Positions 40,843-48,897 of a stretch of 64,000 nt of DNA are shown one piece after another. Within the stretch, counting starts at the first letter, position 1. Every line of letters begins with the position of its first letter. The position numbers and the translations under genes were made by a program. The notes under the pieces are model-generated. The model had not been told where the DNA came from, searched no databases, and saw only the letters and a list, made by a program, of their open reading frames with translations. The DNA comes from Streptomyces musisoli. GTDB lineage: Bacteria; Actinomycetota; Actinomycetes; Streptomycetales; Streptomycetaceae. The stretch lies in the NCBI RefSeq assembly GCF_016741855.1, contig NZ_JAERRH010000005.1:434001-498000 (forward strand). Reading direction: 5' to 3'.

Positions 40843-42087
40843 TCAGACCGTGGCGGCCGGCGGGGTGGCGGGAGCCGGCTCGGCGGCCGGGGCGGGGATC
40901 GTGGCCGTGAGGCTCTCGGCGACCGTGCCCGCGGGCGGCGGGGTCACGGCGGCGATGGCGGTGGTGACCACACCGGCCGGCTCCGTGGTCTCGGCGACGA
41001 CGTTGGTGTGGTCGACGACCTCGCGGCGGGAGATCTTCCAGATCGCGGCGCTGGAGGCGATCAGGAAGACGGCGACGACGGCGGTGCCCCAGTCACCCAG
41101 GTCGGTGACGGACTCGGCGCCCGCGCCGACCAGCGCGGCGGCCGGGAGGGTGAGCAGCCAGGCGACGAGCATGCGGGTCGCGGTGGACCAGCGGACCACA
41201 CCGCCCTTGCGGCCGAGGCCCGCGCCCATCACCGAGCCGGAGACGACATGGGTGGTGGAGAGGGAGAAGCCGAGGTGGGAGGAGGCCAGGATCGCGGTCG
41301 CGGCGCTGGTCTGGGCGGCGAAGCCCTGGCGCGGCTCCAGGTCGGTCAGTCCCTTGCCCATGGTGCGGATGATGCGCCAGCCGCCGATGTAGGTGCCGAG
41401 CGCGATGGCCAGGCCGGCGGAGAGGATCACCCAGGTGGGAGGGTTCGAGCCGGGGGCGATCGAGCCGCCCGCGATCAGCGCGAGGGTGATGATGCCCATC
41501 GTCTTCTGGGCGTCGTTGGTGCCGTGCGCGAGGGAGACCAGGCCGGCGGAGGCGATCTGGCCGGCCCGGTAGCCCTTGCGGGTGGCCTCGCCCTCGGCCT
41601 TGCCGCCTATGCCGTAGGAGAAGCGGGTGGCCAGCATCGAGGCGATGCCTGCCACGAGCGGCGCGGCGACCGCCGGGAGCAGCACCTTGGTGACCAGGAC
41701 GTCACCGTGGACGGCACCGAAGCCGGCCGAGGCGACGGTGGCGCCGACCAGGCCGCCCATCAGGGCGTGCGAGGAGCTGGAGGGGAGGCCGACCAGCCAG
41801 GTCAGCAGGTTCCAGAGGATCGCGCCGACCAGGGCGGCGAAGATGACCTCGGGGCGGATGCCGGTCTCGTCGACGAGACCCTTGGAGATCGTGTTCGCGA
41901 CCTCCACGGAGAGGAAGGCGCCCACAAGATTGAGGACGGCGGACATGGCCACCGCGATCTTGGGCTTCAGGGCGCCTGTGGAGATGGTGGTCGCCATCGC
42001 GTTCGCGGTGTCGTGGAAACCGTTCGTGAAATCGAACGCGAGTGCGGTTACCACCACAATCGCGAGGATCAGCGAGAAGCTTTCCAT
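40843..42087 (-). CDS. pit: inorganic phosphate transporter, PiT family
   Basis: 414 residues with about ten membrane helices. Both PHO4 signature repeats are present: FDFTNGFHDTANAMATTI near the N-terminus and VSLAHGTNDAQKTMGIITLAL in the second half. It takes up phosphate or metal phosphate with protons, a low-affinity system. The C-terminal 40 residues are Ala/Pro-rich and probably disordered. A PHO box 48 bases upstream indicates PhoP control. Confidence 0.94.
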   Translation of the reverse strand: MESFSLILAIVVVTALAFDFTNGFHDTANAMATTISTGALKPKIAVAMSAVLNLVGAFLSVEVANTISKGLVDETGIRPEVIFAALVGAILWNLLTWLVGLPSSSSHALMGGLVGATVASAGFGAVHGDVLVTKVLLPAVAAPLVAGIASMLATRFSYGIGGKAEGEATRKGYRAGQIASAGLVSLAHGTNDAQKTMGIITLALIAGGSIAPGSNPPTWVILSAGLAIALGTYIGGWRIIRTMGKGLTDLEPRQGFAAQTSAATAILASSHLGFSLSTTHVVSGSVMGAGLGRKGGVVRWSTATRMLVAWLLTLPAAALVGAGAESVTDLGDWGTAVVAVFLIASSAAIWKISRREVVDHTNVVAETTEPAGVVTTAIAAVTPPPAGTVAESLTATIPAPAAEPAPATPPAATV

Positions 42088-42134
42088 TTACCCAGGCAAT
42101 CGTTCGAGGTCATTGGTTGGATGAACGTAGGCAA

Positions 42135-42156
42135 CCTGGGTGAACGGAAGGTGAAC
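42135..42156 (-). promoter_or_regulatory. PHO box (PhoP binding site) for pit
   Basis: On the minus strand two adjacent 11-base direct repeat units, GTTCACCTTCC and GTTCACCCAGG, match the Streptomyces PhoP direct-repeat unit (GTTCACC followed by less conserved bases). A further GTTCATCC lies 15 bases downstream. They are 48-69 bases before the pit start. Confidence 0.85.
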
Positions 42157-42230
42157 TGAGCCGGGCGTGGGGGTGTCCGTAACGCGGGTTTGTGGTTCCG
42201 CTTTGCTCCCTCGGCCCAGACGTCCCTTGG

Positions 42231-43229
42231 CTACCGGCCCTGCGCGAAGATCCGCAGCCGGCTCAACGGCCCGTTGAAGAGATTCTGGTCACCCGGCAGC
42301 GCGCCCCTGGTGCCGTACTGCCAGAACGTCCAGTACCGCCAGCCGCCCGGCAGCGCCCCCGGCCGCGAGGTGCCGTGACGGGCGATCCACAGGGCGTGGC
42401 TCCCCGAGAACGCGCGGCTGTCGCCGGTGCACAGCTTCCACCACTGGGTCGTCGTGTAGATCACCGGGCGGCGGCCGGTCTCCCGCTCGATCTCGTCGCT
42501 GAACGACCGGATCCAGCGGACCATCCGCGCCTTGCCCAGTCCGTAGCACTGGTGCGCGCTGCTGTACGGGTTGTACTCGATGTCGAGCGCGGGCGGCAGC
42601 GTCCAGCCGTCGGCCCGCCAGTCGCCGCCGTGCCGCACGAAGTACCTGGCCTGTGCCGCGCCGGAGGACCGGTCCGGCCGGGCGAAGTGGTAAGCGCCCC
42701 GGAGCAGGCCCGCCTTGCGGGCGCCGGTGTACTGCCCGGAGAAATAGGGACTGTGGTAGTTCGTGGACTCGGTCGCTTTGATGTATACGAACCGTGCGCC
42801 CCCGGCCCGGGCCTCCGGCCAGTCCACGCGCTTCTGGTGGGACGACACGTCGTGGCCCTTCGGCTTCTTGGAGCGGCCCACGGCCGACACCGGCGGCATG
42901 ACCGGCACCAGCAGCCCGGCCGGCTCCGTCAGGCCGGGCCGCGCCAGGGGTGCGGCGGGGTACATCGGGCCGGCCGGTGTCAGGGGTGCGGCGGGATCCC
43001 GGAGGGCGGCGGGGTACATCGGGCCGGCCGGTGCCAGGAGTGCGGCGGGATCCAGCGGGCCGGTCTGCCGCAGTGGCCGTGACCCCACGGACACCGGCGG
43101 TTCGCCCGGCACGCCCGTCACCGGTGGCTCGGCCCACGCGGTCGCGGTGCCCGAGAGTGCCAGGGCGGCCGCCGTGGCCGTCGCGAGGACACCGGCGCGG
43201 CGACGGGCAGGGGTGTGTTCACGAGCCAT
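42231..43229 (-). CDS. secreted GH25-type lysozyme (1,4-beta-N-acetylmuramidase)
   Basis: 332 residues. Signal peptide at about 1-34 ending TATAWA. Then a Pro/Ala-rich linker with repeats of GPMYPAA and DPAA(P)L units (about 50-105). The GH25 domain (about 115-332) starts GHDVSSHQKRVDW, with the catalytic Asp, and contains ARFVYIKATESTNYHS, LPPALDIEYNP with the DxE pair, and RRPVIYTTTQWW. It cleaves the glycan of peptidoglycan. ATG 43229 has GGGGAG 5 nt upstream. Confidence 0.92.
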   Translation of the reverse strand: MAREHTPARRRAGVLATATAAALALSGTATAWAEPPVTGVPGEPPVSVGSRPLRQTGPLDPAALLAPAGPMYPAALRDPAAPLTPAGPMYPAAPLARPGLTEPAGLLVPVMPPVSAVGRSKKPKGHDVSSHQKRVDWPEARAGGARFVYIKATESTNYHSPYFSGQYTGARKAGLLRGAYHFARPDRSSGAAQARYFVRHGGDWRADGWTLPPALDIEYNPYSSAHQCYGLGKARMVRWIRSFSDEIERETGRRPVIYTTTQWWKLCTGDSRAFSGSHALWIARHGTSRPGALPGGWRYWTFWQYGTRGALPGDQNLFNGPLSRLRIFAQGR

Positions 43230-43445
43230 GCGTCTCCCCGGGATGGCGGACGACGTGCACCACCGCACTGGCGGGCGGCAGCGGTCGTCCCGTGGGCAAG
43301 AGGGATCATTGAAGGCCCGCCGATCACGGAATCCGCACCGAATTCAGGCGTTTCGCCCTGAAATCCGCCCGATCGGCCGTACGAATTCCGGACCGAAACG
43401 ACCCGCCCGCCCGCTCCCCGCCGGCCCGGCTGGCAGGATCACCGC

Positions 43446-44135
43446 ATGGCTGAACCGCGGCGGAACACGGCAGACGGGCGACAGGACGCGGAGCAGGACG
43501 CGGCACGCCTGTGGGACGACCTGGTCGGCACGGCGCGCCGGAGCGTCACCGACGGGCTGGTGGTCGGCACCTCCGGCAACGTCTCCGCCCGCATCGGGGA
43601 CCTCGTGCTGGTCACCCCCTCGGGCGTCCCCTACGACCGGCTCACCCCGGGCGACATCACCGGCGTCGACCTCACCGGACGCCAGGTGCTCGGCACGCTC
43701 GTACCGACCAGCGAGCTGCCCATGCACCTCGCGGTCTACCGCACCACCGACGCCCGCGCCGTCGTCCACACCCACGCCGTGCACGCGACGGCCGTCTCCA
43801 CGCTCGTGCCCGAGCTGCCGCTCGTCCACTACATGGCAGCCGTTCTGGGCGGCCCCGTACGGGTCGCCCCCTACGCCACCTACGGCACCGCCGAACTCGC
43901 CGAGCACATGCTCCGCGCCCTCACCGGCCGCTCCGGCTGCCTGCTCCAGAACCACGGCACGATCACCCACGGCGCCACGCTCGGCCAGGCGTACGACCGC
44001 ACCGCCCAGCTGGAGTGGATGTGCCGGCTGTGGCTGACGGCGTCCTCGGTGCCCGGTCTGACACCGTCCCTGCTGACCGAGGCACAACTGGCGGAGGTCG
44101 GGGAACGCTTGAAGGGGTACGGCCAACGGAGGTGA
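43446..44135 (+). CDS. class II aldolase/adducin family protein
   Basis: 229 residues. Family motifs: VVGTSGNVSARIGDLVLVTPSGVPYDRLTPGDI, with the SGN phosphate-binding segment, and LPMHLAVYRTTDARAVVHTHAVHATAVS with the zinc ligands (H-T-H) and the acid Glu expected just before (TSELPMH). A third His lies in LLQNHGTITHG. It is similar to L-fuculose- or rhamnulose-phosphate aldolases and related epimerases; the substrate is unknown. Divergent from the lysozyme gene across 216 bases that hold no other gene. Confidence 0.9.
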   Translation: MAEPRRNTADGRQDAEQDAARLWDDLVGTARRSVTDGLVVGTSGNVSARIGDLVLVTPSGVPYDRLTPGDITGVDLTGRQVLGTLVPTSELPMHLAVYRTTDARAVVHTHAVHATAVSTLVPELPLVHYMAAVLGGPVRVAPYATYGTAELAEHMLRALTGRSGCLLQNHGTITHGATLGQAYDRTAQLEWMCRLWLTASSVPGLTPSLLTEAQLAEVGERLKGYGQRR

Positions 44136-44394
44136 CCCCTTGCCGAGCAGCAACCCGTTCCGCTCCCTGCCGACGCCGCTCGCCCTGCTCCGCCGCACCC
44201 TCGCGCGGCGCGCCGGTTCCGGTCGGCACCACCTGATCCGCCACACCGGCGCCCGGCGACGGCGTACCCGGCCGGCGCCGCCGAACCCGCCCGTGGCCCG
44301 GTGGCCCTCACTCCGCCCACCCGTGCCCCCCGGGCCCTCACTCCGCCCGGCCGCTCCGCTGGCCGGGGGCGCGAACCCCCACGACACTGGAGCC

Positions 44395-45522
44395 GTGCGC
44401 ACCGTCAAGGCGACCGCCACCGCGCTCACCGCCGTCCTGGCCGCCGGCACGGCCTCCGTGGCCGCCGGCCGGCTCGCCAGCGACGCCGCGCTGAAGGCGC
44501 CCGCGGGCCGGCCCCTGCCCACCGAGCCCCGTCTCACCGTGCACGGCACGGCCGGCGGGCAGATCACGCTCACCCGTGACCTGGCCGCCCTGCGCCCCGG
44601 CACCTACGGCCTCGCCGGGGACGGCTCCCACGCCGTCGTCGGCCCCGTCCTGGAGGCCGCCGCGCACACCGCCGACACCGTCGTACGGCGCCTGGAGCGC
44701 GTCACCCACGGCACCTTCACGGCCGGCGACGGGGTGTGGCTCACCCCCAACCTGTACGTCGGCAACCCCCGCACCGCCCTCGGCCTGGACCACGCCGACG
44801 TCGACGTGCCCGGCGAACTGGGGGCCCTGCCCGCCTGGTTCGTGCCCGGTCACCGGGACACCTGGGTGATCGCCGTGCACGGTCTCGGCACCACCCGGGA
44901 ACAGGCCCTGAACGTCATGGGCTTCCTGCACGCCCGCCGGCTGCCGGTCCTCGCCCTCGCCTACCGCGGCGACCTCGGCGCCCCACGCCCGCCGGACGGG
45001 CTGAACCACCTCGGCGAGACCGAGTGGCGGGACGTCGAGGCGGCGATCCGCTACGCGGTCCGCTACGGCGCCCGCCGCGTCGTCCTCCTCGGCTGGTCCA
45101 CCGGCGCCACCATGGCCCTGCGCGCCGCCGAGCACTCCGCGATGCGCGACCGCATCGCCGGACTCGTCCTCGACTCGCCGGTGCTCAGCTGGGAGGCCAC
45201 GCTGCGCGCCCTCGCCCGCGCCCGCCACACCCCGCAACCGCTGCTGCCGCTCGCCGTGCGGGCCGCGCAGGGCCGCGCCGGACTGCACGCCGACCGGGTC
45301 GCCGCGAGCACCGACCCCGAACTGCTCCAGGTCCCCACCCTGATCGTCCACGGCCCGGACGACCAGGTCGCCCCCTGGGACCTCTCCCGCCGGCTCGCCC
45401 GGCACCGCGCCGGCCTGGTCGCCCTGCACACCGTCCCGCACGCCCCGCACGCCGCGATGTGGAACGCCGACCCCGAGGAGTACGAGGAGCGGCTGCGCCG
45501 GTTCCTGACCCCGCTGATGTGA
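44395..45522 (+). CDS. alpha/beta hydrolase with N-terminal membrane segment
   Basis: 375 residues. N-terminal hydrophobic stretch (about 5-30) probably acts as an uncleaved anchor or signal. The hydrolase core has TWVIAVHGLGTTREQALNVM (oxyanion loop HGLG), the nucleophile elbow GWSTG, TLIVHGPDDQVAP with the acid Asp and VPHAPHAAMWN with the His. The substrate is unknown. The GTG at 44395 was chosen because TGGAG precedes it; the frame is open from 44140, but those residues are Arg/Pro-rich low-complexity and unlike protein. So 44136-44394 is probably untranslated and shows nothing else. Confidence 0.85.
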   Translation: MRTVKATATALTAVLAAGTASVAAGRLASDAALKAPAGRPLPTEPRLTVHGTAGGQITLTRDLAALRPGTYGLAGDGSHAVVGPVLEAAAHTADTVVRRLERVTHGTFTAGDGVWLTPNLYVGNPRTALGLDHADVDVPGELGALPAWFVPGHRDTWVIAVHGLGTTREQALNVMGFLHARRLPVLALAYRGDLGAPRPPDGLNHLGETEWRDVEAAIRYAVRYGARRVVLLGWSTGATMALRAAEHSAMRDRIAGLVLDSPVLSWEATLRALARARHTPQPLLPLAVRAAQGRAGLHADRVAASTDPELLQVPTLIVHGPDDQVAPWDLSRRLARHRAGLVALHTVPHAPHAAMWNADPEEYEERLRRFLTPLM

Positions 45523-45694
45523 CCACCCCGCGCCGGCGCGGCCCGGCACCGCCCCGAAGCATTCCGTTTAAGGCCGTACGGCTGGCCGGATCACGACCGT
45601 GCAGCCCTCGCCGTGCCTCGTGCATTGGCCAGCCCCGTCGCCCGCCGTGACATTCCGTTTGGGTTTTCGGACCGTCAACCGGAAGACTGCACCC

Positions 45695-47110
45695 GTGACG
45701 TCCCGTATCCCGCGCGACTCCAGGCTCCGACTCGTCCGACCGCGACCCCTGGCCGCCGCCCCCAGAGCTGTGAACCAGCGGCGCCCAAGCCGCCCCGCAC
45801 CCCGGCCGCCGGAGGGCACGCCCGCCCCCGCCGAACTGGCCGGAATGGCCCGCACCGGTCTGGCCGGCGCGGCTCGCGTCGCCCGGTGGGCCGACGCCGC
45901 CCTCGGTCCCGGCCGCGACGGTGCCACCGCCGACGGCAAGGCCACCCTCTCCGACGCCACCGCCGAACGCGCCGCAGCCGACCTCGGCCTGAGCACCGCT
46001 CAGCTCCGCGCCGACTGGGACACCGCCCGCCTCGCCGGACTCGTCGAGGTGCACGGCGACAGCGCGCGCCCCGGCTGGCGCCTGCGCGCCTGGGACCGCG
46101 ACGACAGCGCCGTACTGCGCGGCTGGGTCGCCCTCTTCGACGCCTGGTCGCTCGCCTGCCCCGAACCGGACGGGCACGAGCCGGCCGCCGTGGCCGAGGT
46201 CGTCTCGGCCATGCCCCAGGTGCTCTCCTTCCTCCAGCTGTCCGCCGGCCCCGTTCCGGTCGAGCAGCTGCTCGACCTGCTCCAGCAGCGGGTCACCGAA
46301 CTGCGCACCGAACGCTGCGAGGTCTCCTACGAGTCCGGCACCGGACAGCCGGCCGGAGCCCCGGCACCGGCGGACCCGCCCGCCGGCGACGCCCCGCTGG
46401 CTCCCCTGCTCGACTGGGCGCTGCGGGCCCTCGCCACCGTCGGCGCCCTCACCTACGGAGACGGCCAGGCCACGCTCACCCCGCTGGGCAGCTGGGCGGT
46501 CTGGGTCAAGCTGGAGCAGATCTGCGTGGCCGCGCAGAGCCCCGCCGGCAACATCGAGCAGTCCGCCGAGGACATGCTCCGCGGGTGCGCCCAGCTCCGC
46601 CCCAACGCGGCCCGCGCCGAGTACCGCGCCTGGCTCGCCGCCCGCCCCGTCGGCAGCGCCGTCACCGAACTGGTCGACGCGGCCCGCGGCGACGACGCCC
46701 TGCTGCGCGGCCTGGCCTTCGAGGCGCTGCGGGTCGTCGGCGCTCCCGCCGAGCCCGACGTGCGGGCCGTGGTGGAGGAGCCGGCCCTCCGGCCCTACGC
46801 CCTGCTGTGGCTCGCCGAGCACGACGGCGTGGACCCGGAGGACGCCCACGAGGTGCTCACCCGGGAGGAGGCCACCTGGCTGTGGGTGGACACCGCCGCC
46901 GCCGTCGCCGACCACGGTGAGGCGCCGATGCTGGTCCGGCATCTGGAGTCGGCGGTGCAACCCACCGTGCCCCGGCTGCTCGACGAGGTCCGCGCCGTCG
47001 GCCACCCGCGCACCGTGCAGGTCCTGGTCGCGCTCGCCGCCGCGCACCCCGACCCGGCCCTCGCCAAGGCCGTGCGCCGGGCCGCGTTCCAGGTGCACAC
47101 CGGGGGCTGA
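45695..47110 (+). CDS. conserved hypothetical protein, helical
   Basis: 471 residues, no catalytic motif recognised. The N-terminal 70 residues are Arg/Pro/Ala-rich; from about 80 on it is strongly helical. Residues about 90-140 (ATLSDATAERAAADLGLSTAQLRADWDTARLAGLVEVHGD) look like a winged-helix, and the C-terminal part (about 330-470) looks like short HEAT-like helical pairs. The GTG start was chosen for the GGAAG box about 9 nt upstream; GTG 45599 is an alternative. It converges on the VOC gene (16-base gap). A DNA-related role is possible but not shown. Confidence 0.75.
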   Translation: MTSRIPRDSRLRLVRPRPLAAAPRAVNQRRPSRPAPRPPEGTPAPAELAGMARTGLAGAARVARWADAALGPGRDGATADGKATLSDATAERAAADLGLSTAQLRADWDTARLAGLVEVHGDSARPGWRLRAWDRDDSAVLRGWVALFDAWSLACPEPDGHEPAAVAEVVSAMPQVLSFLQLSAGPVPVEQLLDLLQQRVTELRTERCEVSYESGTGQPAGAPAPADPPAGDAPLAPLLDWALRALATVGALTYGDGQATLTPLGSWAVWVKLEQICVAAQSPAGNIEQSAEDMLRGCAQLRPNAARAEYRAWLAARPVGSAVTELVDAARGDDALLRGLAFEALRVVGAPAEPDVRAVVEEPALRPYALLWLAEHDGVDPEDAHEVLTREEATWLWVDTAAAVADHGEAPMLVRHLESAVQPTVPRLLDEVRAVGHPRTVQVLVALAAAHPDPALAKAVRRAAFQVHTGG

Positions 47111-47126
47111 ACGGAGAAGGGGCGGC

Positions 47127-47543
47127 TCAGGCCCCGATCTCCGGGGCGTACGTCCCGAAGCTCCAGATGTTGCCCTCGACGTCCCGGGCCATGTAGTCCC
47201 GCGAGCCGTAGTCCTGGTCCGTCGGGGGCATCAGGATCTCCACGCCGTGCTCCACGGCCCGCTGGTGGTGCGCGTCCACGTCGTCCACCACGACATACAC
47301 CCCGGCGGGTCCGGCGTCCTTCAACGCCGTGTCGAAGAGGCCGCCGCGGCCCTTGGAGCCGACCATCACCGCGCCGCTGCCCTGGACCAGCTCGGCGTGC
47401 ATCACCTTGCCGTCCGCCGTCTCGTACAGCGACAGCTCGGTGAAGCCGAGGGCCTCGGTCAGCTGCCTGATCGCCGTCCTCGCGTCCGCGTACAGCAGCG
47501 TGGGGTAGACGCTCGGCCGTGCGCCGCCGCCCGTTCCTGCCAT
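47127..47543 (-). CDS. VOC-family (glyoxalase/bleomycin-resistance-like) protein
   Basis: 138 residues, one VOC module pair: VYPTLLYADARTAIRQLTEALGF, MHAELVQGSGAVMVGS and VVVDDVDAHHQRAVEHGVEILMPPTDQDYGSRDYMARDVEGNIWSFGTY. The D-P/V-E-G-N-x-W-x-F segment is a typical second module end with the metal-ligand Glu. It resembles the YhbE/PhnB-like uncharacterised subgroup; substrate unknown. ATG 47543 has AAGGAG 9 nt upstream, better than the frame's upstream ATG at 47564. Confidence 0.88.
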   Translation of the reverse strand: MAGTGGGARPSVYPTLLYADARTAIRQLTEALGFTELSLYETADGKVMHAELVQGSGAVMVGSKGRGGLFDTALKDAGPAGVYVVVDDVDAHHQRAVEHGVEILMPPTDQDYGSRDYMARDVEGNIWSFGTYAPEIGA

Positions 47544-47667
47544 GCCGATCACTCCTTCGTGCATCGGTACCGCCGTGCCCTCCGAGTCTCGCAGGCGCCA
47601 CCGACAACCCTCAGCCGAACGCCCTGGACGACCGCTGTCCCCACGACCCGGCCAAGGCCAGGCGGCA

Positions 47668-47850
47668 CACGTACGCCCGGGCGAAGGAACCGCCCGCGGC
47701 GCCCCACCGTTCCCGCGCCTCGGTCGAACGCGTACGCCTGGGGGAGGGGACCGCCGGCGGCGCCCTGCCGTTTCCGCGCCTCGGTCGAACGCGTACGCCT
47801 GGGGGAGGGGACCGCCGGCGGCGCCCTGCCGTTCCCGCGCCGCGGGTCAA
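47668..47850. repeat. 61-bp tandem repeat, three copies
   Basis: Three units (47668-47728, 47729-47789, 47790-47850) share ACGTACGCC/CGCGTACGCC, then the GACCGCCGGCGGCGCC and TTCCCGCGCC blocks. Units 2 and 3 are nearly identical and unit 1 is more diverged. The array fills most of the 419-base gap 47544-47962, which contains no gene I can support. Each unit contains the palindromes GTAC and GGCGCC. Confidence 0.85.
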
Positions 47851-47962
47851 ACCGCCGAACGGGGGACATCCCGCCGCCGCCCGCCCGGCCACCCGGCCGA
47901 CCCCCCGGGCGGTGACTACGCTCGGCGCCTATTCCGGGACGGTGGAGACCGAAGGGGGCAAG

Positions 47963-48805
47963 GTGGCACTTCCACCCCACGCCCCCGACCCCCACCGCCC
48001 CACCCCGCCCCGGGAACCCGCCCCGCCCCCGGCGATCACGTACCTGGCGCCCGTCGTCCCCGCTCCCGTAGGTGCCCCCTGCGAGTCCGCTCCCGCCGTG
48101 CCGGCCCCGGCTTCCCGTGTCCTCGTCGCGGCCGTCCGTCGTCTCGCCGTCGGTCTGCTGCTCACCGCCGCGGCCGCGGGGCTTCTCGGTGTGGTTCATC
48201 ACCATCGGCCCGCGCCCTACGGCGACCGGCTCCTGCCCGGCGGGCACGGGGAGTGGGCGGTGCGGGCGCAGGGCGCTGCCGTGGTCGGCTACGACCGCCG
48301 TACCGGGGTCCCGCGCTGGCGCTACGCGCGCGTGGGGCACCGTCCCTACGCCGTGCTGCCCGCGCGCGGGGCGGCGATCACACTCTGGGACGACGGGCTG
48401 ATCACCGACACCGACGGCCGTTCCGTGCGCTGGCACCGGGCCCTGCCCGACGCGGCCGAGTGGCTCCCGGCCCAGGGCGGCACCGGCGTCCTGCGCCCCC
48501 TCGGCCGCGGCATCCTCGGCGTCGTCGCCCCGAGCCGCGTCACCGCGTACCGCACCGCCGACGGCGACCTGCGCTGGGTGCTGCCCGCCCGGGCGGGCTG
48601 CGCGTTCCGGCCCGAGGGCGCCGTACGGCGGGGCGCCGCCCTGCTCCTCGCCCAGCCGTGCGCGGACGCCGCCTGGACCGGCCAGCTCGTGGCCCTGGAC
48701 GACCTGGGCCGGATCGCGCCCGACCGCACCCCGCTGGGCAACGATCTCCCCGCCCGGAACCCGGGACACCTGGACGCAGAAAAAGCGCTTGCCCGGCCCC
48801 GTTAG
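47963..48805 (+). CDS. membrane-anchored PQQ-like beta-propeller protein
   Basis: 280 residues. A Pro-rich cytoplasmic N-terminus (about 1-45), one membrane helix (about 50-72, VAVGLLLTAAAAGLLGVV region), then an extracellular domain with PQQ-propeller-type blades: WAVRAQGAAVVGYDRRTGVPRWRYAR, DGRSVRWHRALPD, VTAYRTADGDLRWVLPA. The Y-R-x-x-D/T-G-x-x-R-W motif recurs about three times. It is too short for a full propeller. GTG 47963 is preceded by AAGGGGG; a GTG at 47942 is possible. The TAG stop lies in the -10 region of the next promoter. Confidence 0.75.
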   Translation: MALPPHAPDPHRPTPPREPAPPPAITYLAPVVPAPVGAPCESAPAVPAPASRVLVAAVRRLAVGLLLTAAAAGLLGVVHHHRPAPYGDRLLPGGHGEWAVRAQGAAVVGYDRRTGVPRWRYARVGHRPYAVLPARGAAITLWDDGLITDTDGRSVRWHRALPDAAEWLPAQGGTGVLRPLGRGILGVVAPSRVTAYRTADGDLRWVLPARAGCAFRPEGAVRRGAALLLAQPCADAAWTGQLVALDDLGRIAPDRTPLGNDLPARNPGHLDAEKALARPR

Positions 48806-48838
48806 ACTTGTCCCATGGCCATTCTCCTCGCGCATTAG
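48803..48838 (+). promoter_or_regulatory. promoter -10 and 7-residue leader peptide ORF for the ABC-F gene
   Basis: TAGACT at 48803-48808 is a good -10 hexamer. Six bases later an ATG (48815) opens MAILLAH and stops at TAG 48836-48838. If transcription starts seven bases after the hexamer, the message begins at that ATG and is leaderless. The leader ends 59 bases before the ABC-F start. Short leader ORFs are a known way to regulate ABC-F genes by ribosome stalling. A -35 box is not clear. Confidence 0.5.
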
Positions 48839-48897
48839 ACGGCGGGAACGTCCTCAGCCGCCCACCCGCCAACCCCTGTCTGCCCTGGAGTCTGTCC

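Noticed and set aside
44140..44394. N-terminal extension of the hydrolase from a TTG at 44140
   Set aside because: The added residues are Arg/Pro-rich low complexity; the GTG at 44395 has a better ribosome-binding site and gives a normal start.
48790..48808. TTGCCC as a -35 box for TAGACT
   Set aside because: The spacing between the two would be about 8 bases, too short for a sigma-70 promoter.
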